A DNA stretch of 11,945 nucleotides from Pedosphaera sp. (GTDB lineage: Bacteria; Verrucomicrobiota; Verrucomicrobiia; Limisphaerales; SIAT01). The stretch lies in the NCBI GenBank assembly GCA_009691645.1, contig SIAT01000043.1, positions 1 through 11,945 on the forward strand. The letters are read 5' to 3'. The position numbers were made by a program, and so were the translations under genes. Below the pieces are notes generated by a model. It was not told where the DNA came from and searched no databases. It was given only the letters and a program-made list of their open reading frames with translations. This document shows positions 5,915-11,945 of the stretch, in pieces (the first letter of the stretch is position 1; every line of letters begins with the position of its first letter).

Positions 5915-6616
5915 TTATTGTAGTTCGATGGTGAAGTCCGCCACCGCGCCGTTGGCGCCGACGGTCACTTCCTTCGCCACCGGCTTGCCGGTCTTGCGGT
6001 GCAGAGCCTCGATCACGTATTTGCCCGCAGGCACGTTCTTGATGGTGAAGCTGCCGTCCTTGGCAGACACCGCGAAATACGGGTGCTCGACCACGCCGAC
6101 GTAAGCGAACATCCACGGGTGCACATCGCACTTGAAGCGCAGGAGAATCTCCGACTGCGGCCACGCTGTCGAGATTGGCGGACCTTTAGGAAGTTGCGCT
6201 CTATTGAACTCCTTGTTGCCCTCCACGATGGGCGTCGGGTGCACGTTGTGCAGGAGAGCATCTGAGTTCAGCACATTCATCTTCTGATTCACCTGGACGC
6301 CGATCACGTACGGCGTGTACTCGCAGCCGACCTGATCGAGAACGGCCGGCGTCGCCGATGGTGCGGGCGCGGCGCCGGTGAGTCCGGACTTGATGTAAAT
6401 AAAAACGTCGGCGAGACCGCCCTTGCCGTCCGTGACATAGAAGCGCGTCTTGAGCGGCACGGTGTGGAGCTTGCCGCACACCGGGTCGAGCGGCAGCACC
6501 TTCTCTTCGGGCGGCGCGCCCTTCAGAGTGATTTTGCCGGTGACATCGGCCGCGGCGGCGAACTGCGCAGCAGCCAGCAGAGCGGTGGTGGTGAGGAACC
6601 AATTAGTCATTTTCAT
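5915..6616 (-). CDS. Secreted cupredoxin-like protein with carboxypeptidase-regulatory-like C-terminal domain
   Basis: This is a 233-residue exported protein. ATG 6616-6614 is chosen because AGGA lies 11 nt upstream and a signal peptide follows at once (1-23, MKMTNWF...AQFAAAA); a longer extension upstream is not signal-like. Residues 24-178 resemble a cupredoxin fold: H123 in LLHNVH and C163-x2-H166-x2-M169 in KCDVHPWM give a full type-1 copper ligand set. C47 (DPVCGK) and C98 (VGCEY) may form a disulphide. Residues 180-233 resemble the small Ig-like carboxypeptidase-regulatory domain (GSFTIKNVPAGKYVIEALH). Proteins of this design are common in Planctomycetes, Verrucomicrobia and Acidobacteria, usually unnamed. 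Lying next to ctaA-ctaB and the oxidase genes, it may pass electrons or copper to the oxidase; that is inference. A hairpin after the gene suggests it can be a separate transcript. Confidence 0.85.
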   Translation of the reverse strand: MKMTNWFLTTTALLAAAQFAAAADVTGKITLKGAPPEEKVLPLDPVCGKLHTVPLKTRFYVTDGKGGLADVFIYIKSGLTGAAPAPSATPAVLDQVGCEYTPYVIGVQVNQKMNVLNSDALLHNVHPTPIVEGNKEFNRAQLPKGPPISTAWPQSEILLRFKCDVHPWMFAYVGVVEHPYFAVSAKDGSFTIKNVPAGKYVIEALHRKTGKPVAKEVTVGANGAVADFTIELQ

Positions 6617-6646
6617 ATTTACGTTTTTCCTAAAACGGGGCGGCAA

Positions 6647-6673
6647 ATTATCACCCCTCATTGCTGGTCGCAA
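6647..6673 (-). promoter_or_regulatory. Possible promoter for the cupredoxin gene
   Basis: On the minus strand TTGCGA (6673-6668) and GATAAT (6652-6647) lie in the 118-bp gap between ribH and the cupredoxin gene. The -10 has one mismatch to TATAAT, but the -35 matches only 4 of 6 and the spacer is 15 bp, shorter than ideal. It would give a leader of about 25-30 nt. Weak call based on consensus only. Confidence 0.35.
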
Positions 6674-6681
6674 GCGAGTTG

Positions 6682-6709
6682 TTTCAGGTGACCTTGCGCA
6701 CGACTGAAA
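6682..6709 (-). terminator. Hairpin after ribH, possible non-canonical terminator
   Basis: TTTCAG...CTGAAA (6 bp) with an inner GTG/CAC (3 bp) forms a 9-bp stem with a 2-nt bulge and an 8-nt loop, starting 25 bp after the ribH stop. No T run follows, so it is not a standard intrinsic terminator. It may mark the end of the alaS-ribBA-ribH transcript or be chance. Confidence 0.3.
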
Positions 6710-6734
6710 GATTGGACGGCACACGCCCTTCCGC

Positions 6735-7214
6735 TTATTCGCTCGCGACACGCGACAAAGAGCGCATCACGCGCGCCATCTCCAACGCCGTCCGGGCTGC
6801 TTCGATGCCGCGGTTGAACTTCGCGCCAAGACAACGTTCGATCGCCTGCTGCTCGTTCTCCAACAGCAGCACTTCATGAATGACCGGCACGCCGATTTCC
6901 ACGGCGATGCGCGCCAACTCGGCGCTCACCGCCTCGCCAATGTGCTGGGCGTGCGTGGTCGCCCCACGCAGAATGACGCCGAGACAGATGATGGCCGACC
7001 AACTCCCCTGCCGCGCCAACGCCGCAGTGGCCACCGGCACTTCGTAGGCACCCGGCACGCGCACCACGCGGATTTCACTCGCGCCCGACCGCGTCAGTTC
7101 GCTTTTCGCGGCCCGCAGCATCGAGTCCACGTACCGCGCGTTGTAACGCGAAGCGACAATCGCAAAGCGGCCTCCCCGCCCTTTCGTCCGCCGGTTGGTG
7201 ACTTTCTTCAGCAT
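6735..7214 (-). CDS. ribH: 6,7-dimethyl-8-ribityllumazine synthase
   Basis: This 159-residue cytoplasmic enzyme condenses the ribityl-aminouracil with dihydroxybutanone phosphate in the penultimate step of riboflavin synthesis; the family forms pentamers or capsids. ATG 7214-7212 is preferred over an upstream in-frame TTG because GAGAGGA lies 6 nt before it. Family features are the SRYN motif (22-25), VPGAYEVP (53-60), CLGVILRGATTH (77-88) with catalytic H88, and R127 in QAIERC. The numbering matches Bacillus subtilis RibH without gaps over this part, as I recall that sequence. The loop that reads FG.(V/L)TTEN in typical enzymes reads HEVLLLEN here (113-120), so the active-site Phe113 is His, and Lys135 is Arg. 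It follows ribBA by 34 bp; the substrate made by RibBA's first domain is used here. Good family call; the loop change is real in the DNA. Confidence 0.93.
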   Translation of the reverse strand: MLKKVTNRRTKGRGGRFAIVASRYNARYVDSMLRAAKSELTRSGASEIRVVRVPGAYEVPVATAALARQGSWSAIICLGVILRGATTHAQHIGEAVSAELARIAVEIGVPVIHEVLLLENEQQAIERCLGAKFNRGIEAARTALEMARVMRSLSRVASE

Positions 7215-7220
7215 CTCAAT

Positions 7221-7227
7221 TCCTCTC
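7221..7227 (-). promoter_or_regulatory. Ribosome binding site that sets the ribH start
   Basis: GAGAGGA on the minus strand, 6 nt before ATG 7214-7212. It supports the ATG over the in-frame TTG at 7244-7242, which has no comparable site. Confidence 0.65.
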
Positions 7228-7248
7228 GCTGCGTCTCGGATCAAAAAA

Positions 7249-8448
7249 TCAAATCAAGTGCCCGAGCTTCTCGCGTTTGGTTTTCAGATAACGCTCGTTG
7301 TGCGGGTTGGATGCGATCTTGATCGGCACCTGCTCGACGATTTGCAGACCGTAGCCATCAAGACCGATAATCTTTTTAGGATTGTTCGTCAGCAGCCGGA
7401 TTGTCTTCACACCGAGATCCACAAGAATCTGCGCGCCGAGCCCGTACTCGCGCAGATCCATTCCGAAACCGAGCCGCTGGTTCGCCTCGACGGTATCGAG
7501 CCCTTTCTCCTGCAGCTTGTACGCTTTAATCTTCGGCGCGAGGCCGATTCCCCGCCCTTCCTGGCGCATGTAAACGATTACCCCGCGGCCTGCCTGCGAC
7601 ACTTGCTTCATCGCTTGGTGGAGCTGCGGCCCGCAATCGCAGCGTCGCGAGGCGAAGATGTCGCCCGTCAAACATTCGCTGTGCACTCGCACCAGCACTT
7701 CCTTCCGGCCGGTCACGTCGCCCTTCACCAACGCGATGTGGTGCTGGTCGTCGAGCGCCGAACGATAAAGGTACAGATCGAAGTCGCCGTAATCCGTCGG
7801 CATCTTCACCACCTCGATGCGCTCGACGAGCTTCTCGCGGCTGCGCCGAAACTTGATGAGTTCTTCGATGGAACAGATCTTCAACTTGTGCTTCCGAGAA
7901 AAACGCCGCAGCTCCGGTAGCCGCGCCATCTCGCCCGAGTCGCTCATGATCTCGCAAATGACACCGACGGGTCGGCAGCCAGCCAGTCGCGCCAAATCCA
8001 CCGCCGCCTCGGTGTGCCCGGCTCGTTGGAGCACGCCGCCCGGACGTGCGCGCAGTGGAAAGATGTGGCCGGGACGAGCCAGATCCTCCGGTACTGCCGC
8101 CGGTGCGGCGAGCACTTGGATGGTTCGAGCACGATCGGCCGCGCTGATTCCCGTACTCACGCCATGCACCCCGTCCACGCTCACTTGGAAATCAGTTTTG
8201 AAGGTCTCGCGGTTCTGCGTGACCATCTGCTCGATGCCGAGTTGCCGGAGCCGCTCGCCCGTCGTCGGCACGCAGATGAGTCCGCGCCCGTGCTTGGCCA
8301 TGAAGTTCACCGTCGCCGGTGTCGCTTTCTCGGCCGCCATGATCAGGTCGCCCTCATTCTCGCGGTCGGCGTCGTCCACCACGATCACCATCCGGCCGCG
8401 ATGGATGTCGTCGAGCACTGACTCGATGCTGTCGAAGTGCGTCTTCAT
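7249..8448 (-). CDS. ribBA: Bifunctional 3,4-dihydroxy-2-butanone-4-phosphate synthase / GTP cyclohydrolase II
   Basis: This 399-residue fusion enzyme makes both precursors of riboflavin: RibB converts ribulose 5-phosphate to dihydroxybutanone phosphate and formate, and RibA opens GTP. The RibB domain spans about 1-200, with the acidic metal-binding DDADRENEGD (25-34), TGISAADR (99-106) and RAGHTEAAVDL with H145. The RibA domain spans about 205-399, with zinc ligands C259, C270 and C272 (HSECLTGD...RRCDCG), the RQEGRGIGL loop (295-303), DLREYGLGAQ and LLTNNPKK. Length is normal for RibBA. Two adjacent starts are possible, TTG at 8451 or ATG at 8448; the Shine-Dalgarno is 9 nt from the first and 12 from the second, and ATG is chosen by codon preference. 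The gene follows alaS by 16 bp and precedes ribH, so two riboflavin steps are co-expressed. Confidence 0.96.
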   Translation of the reverse strand: MKTHFDSIESVLDDIHRGRMVIVVDDADRENEGDLIMAAEKATPATVNFMAKHGRGLICVPTTGERLRQLGIEQMVTQNRETFKTDFQVSVDGVHGVSTGISAADRARTIQVLAAPAAVPEDLARPGHIFPLRARPGGVLQRAGHTEAAVDLARLAGCRPVGVICEIMSDSGEMARLPELRRFSRKHKLKICSIEELIKFRRSREKLVERIEVVKMPTDYGDFDLYLYRSALDDQHHIALVKGDVTGRKEVLVRVHSECLTGDIFASRRCDCGPQLHQAMKQVSQAGRGVIVYMRQEGRGIGLAPKIKAYKLQEKGLDTVEANQRLGFGMDLREYGLGAQILVDLGVKTIRLLTNNPKKIIGLDGYGLQIVEQVPIKIASNPHNERYLKTKREKLGHLI

Positions 8449-8460
8449 CAAAATAATCTA

Positions 8461-8467
8461 CTCCTCA
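8461..8467 (-). promoter_or_regulatory. ribBA ribosome binding site overlapping the alaS stop codon
   Basis: On the minus strand TGAGGAG contains both the alaS stop TGA (8467-8465) and a strong Shine-Dalgarno GAGGAG (8466-8461). Ribosomes ending alaS would uncover or occupy the ribBA site, which suggests translational coupling (inference). Confidence 0.7.
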
Positions 8468-11173
8468 GAGAAGGCTCGCCGCCTTGACGAGCGCCTCGTC
8501 CAACTTGGCCGCATCCTTGCCGCCGCCGCGAGCGTTGTCCGGGCGCCCGCCGCCCTTGCCGCCGACGATCGGCGCGATGGTTTGGATGATTTTTCCCGCC
8601 TGCGCGTTCGCCGCAAACTCTGGGCTGACCGCTGCGATCAATGCCACCACGCCGTTCACCGCGCCGCCGAGGATGACGACGCCCTTGAATTGTCCCTTGA
8701 GCGCGTCGGCGATCACTTGGAGGGTGTCGCCGTCCGTTTCGCCGAGGTTCTCGATGATAGCCGGCGTGCCGTTGATCTCCTTCGCGCCAGCGACGAGCGA
8801 CCTGGCCGTGTTCGCCGCTTCCTTCATGGTGGCGACCCGCACGATTTTCTCCAAATCTTTCTGCTGCGCGAGCAGTGCCTCAATCTTCTTCTTCAACTCG
8901 CCTACCGGTGAGTTGACCTTGCCCGCCACCGTCTTGATCAACTCGCGGTCGAGCCGCATCGCGTCGAACGCGCTCAGTCCCGCGACGGCCTCGATGCGCC
9001 GGACGCCTGCCGCCACGGCGCTTTCGCTGAGAATCCGGAACATCCCGATCTCTCCCGTGGCGCGCGTGTGGGTCCCGCCGCACAGTTCCATCGAGTAACC
9101 GTCGAGCTTCCGCGCCGCGCCGCCAATCTGCACGACGCGAACGGTGTCGCCATATTTATCACCGAAGAATTGCATCACATCCGCGCGGCTCTTGATCTCC
9201 GCGTGGGGCACTTCAATCCAGCTCACGCGGGCGTTTTCCAAAACACGCTCGTTGACCAACTGCTCGATGTCCGCCACCTGCCGCGGTGTGAGCGGTGCGC
9301 TGTTGAAGTCGAACGTCAACTTATCCGGACCGACGGCGGAACCCTTCTGCGAAGCCTCTTTGCTCGCCACTTCGTGCAATGCCCAGTGGAGCAGATGCGT
9401 TACGGTGTGATGACGCTGGATCGCATTGCGTCGGTCGCGGTCAACGCGGATGATCACTTCGTCGCCGACGGCGGGCGCGTTGTCGCCGTCCAAAAAGTGC
9501 AGCCAGGTGTTGCCGGACTTCTGTGTGTTCGTGATTGGTAGCCGCCGAGGGGCCGAGGCGGGTGCGTCGGCCGCTACGAGGATTTCGCCGGCGTCGCCCA
9601 CCTGCCCGCCCATCTCGGCGTAGCAAGTGCTGGTGTCGAGAATGACCGCTGTCTTCTCCTTCATCGAAACGACTTCCAACACCTTCGCGTTTGTGGAAAG
9701 CGCATCGTAACCGACGAACACCGTCGGCGTGGTGATCTCGATGTGGGAGAGGCTGATGACCACCTTCTTCTGTGACTTGCGGGCGCGCTCGCGCTGCTCC
9801 TCCATCAACTTCTCAAAGCCCGCCGTGTCCACTGCGAAGCCTTGCTCGCGGGCCATCAACTCGGTGAGGTCCAGCGGGAAACCGTAGGTGTCGTAGAGTT
9901 TGAAAGCGAACTCACCGGAGAGCGTTTCCTTCCGCTTCGCCGTCTCTTCGCGGAACAATTCGATGCCGCGGTCCAGCGTCTTGTTGAATGACTCTTCCTC
10001 GGTGCGGATTACATCCCGCACGTGCTTCTGCTTGGCGCGGATTTCGGGGAAGATGTCGCCCATCGTCTCGACCAGCACCTCCACCAACTCGAAGAAGAAG
10101 GGGTTGTGAAATCCGAGCGCACGGCCGTAGCGCACGGCCCGGCGAAGGATTCGCCGCAGCACGTAGTTGCGGTCGGTGTTGCCCGGTTGGATGCCGTCCG
10201 CGATCGCAAAGCTCAGCGTGCGGATGTGATCGGCGATCACGCGGAATGCCACGTCCACTTTCTCCTGTTCCGTGTCGCCCGCACTGCCCGGCTTCGGCAA
10301 CGTGGAGGCGTACTTCTTCCCGCTCATCCGCTCCAGCTTGTCGAAGATTGGCCGGAAGATATCGGTCTCGTAGTTCGAGATCTTCGCATTCTTGAAATCA
10401 GCGAATCCCTTCGTCCCCTGCATGATGCTCGTGACGCGCTCGAAGCCCATCCCCGTGTCCACGTGCCTCGCCGGCAGCGGCGAAAAGGTGCCGTCGGGGT
10501 TCGCGTTGAACTGGATGAAAACGTTGTTCCAGATTTCAATGCAGCGCGCGTCGCCTTTGTTGACGAGGCTGCCGCGCGTGTCGCCGTCCGGCGTGAGGTC
10601 CACGTGCAGCTCGCTGCACGGGCCGCACGGGCCGGTCTCGCCCATCATCCAGAAATTATCCTTTTTGTTCCCGTGCACGATGTGGACCTGCGGATCAAGC
10701 CCCGCCGCGCGGAAATGTCCCGCCCAAATGTCCCACGCTTCCTGATCGAATTCGCTCGGGTCACCCTTCGTTTTGTCGGGCGAGTAAACCGTCGCGTAGA
10801 TGCGGTTCTTGGGAAACTTCCAAACCTCGGCGGTTAACTCCCACGCCCAGTCGATCGCCTCGCGCTTGAAGTAATCGCCGAAGCTCCAGTTCCCGAGCAT
10901 CTCGAAAAACGTGTGGTGATACGTGTCGAGGCCGACGTCGTCCAAGTCGTTATGTTTGCCGCCGGCGCGGATGCACTTCTGGGTGTCCGCCGCGCGGCCG
11001 GGCGCGTAAGTGCATTTCACCTGCCCCAGAAAGATCGGGACGAACTGGTTCATTCCCGCGTTCGTGAACAGCAGGTTCGGGCTGTCCGGCATCAGGCTGG
11101 ATGAAGGCACGATGGTGTGCTGCTTCGACCGGAAGAAATCGAGGAACGACTGGCGAATCTCTGTACTCGTCAT
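8465..11173 (-). CDS. alaS: Alanyl-tRNA synthetase
   Basis: This 902-residue class II synthetase charges tRNA-Ala with alanine and hydrolyses mischarged Ser- or Gly-tRNA. The start is ATG 11173-11171: the peptide MTSTEIRQSFLDFF matches the usual family N-terminus, and the 29 in-frame codons before it have no counterpart. The aminoacylation domain (about 1-240) shows SSSLMPDSPNLLFTNAGM and TYHHTFFEMLGNWSFGDYFK; next comes the tRNA-recognition domain with NYVLRRILRRAVRYGR. The editing domain carries the zinc motif H589-x3-H593 (HHTVTHLLH) and C698-GGTH702. The C-terminal part has a coiled coil (KKKIEALLAQQKDLEK) and the glycine-rich C-Ala end GGKGGGRPDNARGGG. Length and domain order are complete and normal. 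It leads the block with ribBA and ribH. No T-box leader is seen upstream. Confidence 0.98.
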   Translation of the reverse strand: MTSTEIRQSFLDFFRSKQHTIVPSSSLMPDSPNLLFTNAGMNQFVPIFLGQVKCTYAPGRAADTQKCIRAGGKHNDLDDVGLDTYHHTFFEMLGNWSFGDYFKREAIDWAWELTAEVWKFPKNRIYATVYSPDKTKGDPSEFDQEAWDIWAGHFRAAGLDPQVHIVHGNKKDNFWMMGETGPCGPCSELHVDLTPDGDTRGSLVNKGDARCIEIWNNVFIQFNANPDGTFSPLPARHVDTGMGFERVTSIMQGTKGFADFKNAKISNYETDIFRPIFDKLERMSGKKYASTLPKPGSAGDTEQEKVDVAFRVIADHIRTLSFAIADGIQPGNTDRNYVLRRILRRAVRYGRALGFHNPFFFELVEVLVETMGDIFPEIRAKQKHVRDVIRTEEESFNKTLDRGIELFREETAKRKETLSGEFAFKLYDTYGFPLDLTELMAREQGFAVDTAGFEKLMEEQRERARKSQKKVVISLSHIEITTPTVFVGYDALSTNAKVLEVVSMKEKTAVILDTSTCYAEMGGQVGDAGEILVAADAPASAPRRLPITNTQKSGNTWLHFLDGDNAPAVGDEVIIRVDRDRRNAIQRHHTVTHLLHWALHEVASKEASQKGSAVGPDKLTFDFNSAPLTPRQVADIEQLVNERVLENARVSWIEVPHAEIKSRADVMQFFGDKYGDTVRVVQIGGAARKLDGYSMELCGGTHTRATGEIGMFRILSESAVAAGVRRIEAVAGLSAFDAMRLDRELIKTVAGKVNSPVGELKKKIEALLAQQKDLEKIVRVATMKEAANTARSLVAGAKEINGTPAIIENLGETDGDTLQVIADALKGQFKGVVILGGAVNGVVALIAAVSPEFAANAQAGKIIQTIAPIVGGKGGGRPDNARGGGKDAAKLDEALVKAASLL

Positions 11174-11262
11174 AAACAGGCCCACGAGCTTAGGAAAAAG
11201 CCCCGCGCAAGGCCAGTTGGAAGTTACACCAGAAGGCAAAGTGAACGATTCCAAAGCCACGA

Positions 11263-11311
11263 ATGAAACACCGATGGAAGGATAGCTTCCACTCTCTCAT
11301 CGGTGTTTCAT
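11263..11311 (-). terminator. Long inverted repeat between the PVC-type gene and alaS
   Basis: ATGAAACACCGATG (minus strand, from 11311) and CATCGGTGTTTCAT (ending 11263) form a perfect 14-bp stem; the 21-nt loop contains a further 4-bp helix (GAAG/CTTC around CTATC) that can stack on the outer stem. It starts 35 bp after the stop of the upstream gene. There is no following T run, so it may be a non-canonical or bidirectional-type transcription end, or an RNA or protein binding site in the alaS leader. The structure is certain; the role is inferred. Confidence 0.5.
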
Positions 11312-11325
11312 CCGCAAAATGGAGT

Positions 11326-11339
11326 GCGCGTTCCCGCGC
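11326..11339 (-). terminator. Short GC hairpin with GGAA tetraloop after the PVC-type gene
   Basis: GCGCG-GGAA-CGCGC on the minus strand is a 5-bp stem with a GNRA-type loop, 7 bp after the stop codon. It is followed, after ACTCCA, by a TTTT run. This is compatible with a weak intrinsic terminator, but the stem is short and the sequence around it is itself a GC repeat, so chance is possible. Confidence 0.3.
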
Positions 11340-11346
11340 CGCGCGC

Positions 11347-11945
11347 TTACTTCGACGGCACTTGATTGATGGTGTGGAAGATCTCGTACTTGATGGGCGC
11401 GCCGTCGTCGGTCTTCAGGTCGAGCTTGATGAGCGACTGCATCACGGGCCGGACGGGGCCGGTCTCGAGGAAGACGGTACGTTTGTCGGCGGAGAGTTTG
11501 GCCGACTTGATCTCCACCTTGTCGTGCCCCATCTGGTCGGGAGCGGAGGGTTTGAAATCCTTCGAGCCGTAGTTGGAAGTCCAACGGTAGTTCCATTGCT
11601 CAAGGCTGTAGCTCTGCACATCTTGGGCCATCGAGATGTCCAGTGGCGCGGTGAAAGTGATCTCGATGCCGGTGGGGCGAACGCGAACCTCTTCGGGCAT
11701 CCGGACCGGCTGACCGGTGTAACGGACGCGATGGAAAGCGCCGGTGCGCGGGCCTTTGGATTGCCAGACGACGAGGCCGCAGAGGTAGAGCTGTCCGTCC
11801 TTCGCGTTGAACCGGCCGCGCATGATGCCGGACTCGAACTTGAGCGGGAACTTGATGGCCGCGCCTTGAACCTGTCCGTCCACAAACTCATGCGAAATCT
11901 TGTGCATGGCGCAGGCGCCGTAGGAAAGGTGGAGCAAATCGCCCG
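11347..11945 (-). CDS. C-terminal part of a large PVC-type haem-binding/dehydrogenase-like protein (5' end outside window)
   Basis: The frame is open from the right edge to TAA 11349-11347, about 199 residues. No start is needed inside; the apparent start at 11937 is a TTG within the reading frame. The sequence, with GDLLHLSYGACAMHKISHE near its beginning, a GAFHRVRYTGQPVRMP block and a WNYRWTSNYGSKDF block, resembles the C-terminal region of the large secreted proteins of Planctomycetes and Verrucomicrobia that pair a sorbosone-dehydrogenase-like propeller with a cytochrome c (CxxCH) domain. This match is from memory of the family. No CxxCH is present in this fragment, so haem binding cannot be checked here. 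The end (EIFHTINQVPSK) reads as a beta-rich terminus. It is a separate unit from alaS, with a 173-bp gap holding two hairpins. Confidence 0.7.
   Translation of the reverse strand, partial: GDLLHLSYGACAMHKISHEFVDGQVQGAAIKFPLKFESGIMRGRFNAKDGQLYLCGLVVWQSKGPRTGAFHRVRYTGQPVRMPEEVRVRPTGIEITFTAPLDISMAQDVQSYSLEQWNYRWTSNYGSKDFKPSAPDQMGHDKVEIKSAKLSADKRTVFLETGPVRPVMQSLIKLDLKTDDGAPIKYEIFHTINQVPSK

Noticed and set aside
6617..6751. 45-codon N-terminal extension of the cupredoxin-like protein
   Set aside because: It runs back over the ribH end and puts a charged segment before an obvious signal peptide; the internal ATG has an upstream AGGA.
10022..10837. Long plus-strand open frame of 271 codons opposite alaS
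   Set aside because: It lies wholly antisense to the conserved synthetase, its product is rich in Arg, His and Val with no domain-like pattern, and such frames are expected opposite GC-rich genes. The same holds for the other plus-strand frames, e.g. 5249-5902, 7195-7920 and 7817-8911.
11174..11260. 29-codon N-terminal extension of alaS
   Set aside because: Family proteins begin at the MTSTEIRQSF position; the extension has no counterpart and lies in the leader next to the inverted repeat.
11174..11346. T-box or other amino-acid riboswitch before alaS
   Set aside because: I looked for a specifier stem and the conserved T-box sequence and saw neither; only two plain inverted repeats are present, and T-boxes are rare outside Gram-positive groups.
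1..11945. Mobile elements, CRISPR arrays, tRNA or rRNA genes, phage or defence genes
   Set aside because: I saw no transposase-like frames, no regularly spaced repeats, no cloverleaf-like segments and no foreign-looking island; the genes are closely packed, same-strand housekeeping and respiratory genes.

Overview
This window is a compact, GC-rich stretch of bacterial chromosome. Every gene I can support is read from the minus strand, so transcription runs from high to low coordinates. The likeliest source is the Verrucomicrobiota or a close PVC-group relative. The reasons are the tail of a large PVC-type haem-binding/dehydrogenase-like protein at the right edge, a cupredoxin plus carboxypeptidase-regulatory-like protein typical of that group, and the style of the cytochrome oxidase cluster. 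This placement rests on protein character, not on a marker gene.

Layout in transcription order. (1) 11945-11347: C-terminal part of the PVC-type protein, followed by a 173-bp gap with two inverted repeats. (2) 11173-6735: housekeeping block alaS (alanyl-tRNA synthetase), ribBA (bifunctional riboflavin enzyme) and ribH (lumazine synthase), tightly spaced; the ribBA ribosome binding site overlaps the alaS stop codon. (3) 6616-5915: a secreted cupredoxin-like protein with a type-1-copper-like H...CxxHxxM ligand set, followed by a strong GC-rich hairpin. (4) 5827-3701: ctaA and ctaB, which convert haem B to haem O and then haem A. (5) After a very good sigma70-type promoter at 3695-3667: ctaD (subunit I), ctaE (subunit III), a subunit IV gene, two small membrane-protein genes, and the first 22 codons of what is probably subunit II (coxB), running off the left edge.

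Groups 3-5 work together. CtaB and CtaA make the haem A that CtaD holds, CtaD/E/F and the presumed CoxB form the aa3-type proton-pumping oxidase, and the cupredoxin-like protein could carry electrons or copper for it (inference). The two small proteins may be accessory or assembly factors, but nothing in the sequence proves this.

I see no mobile element, CRISPR array, tRNA or rRNA gene, phage gene or defence gene, and no wholly new system. The points most worth a second look are: a subunit I with Leu where the canonical K-pathway lysine sits, a long extra periplasmic segment in subunit III, a heme A synthase with extra hydrophobic sequence, a lumazine synthase with a changed active-site loop, and the two unnamed small genes inside the oxidase operon. 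No gap without a gene exceeds 173 bp.
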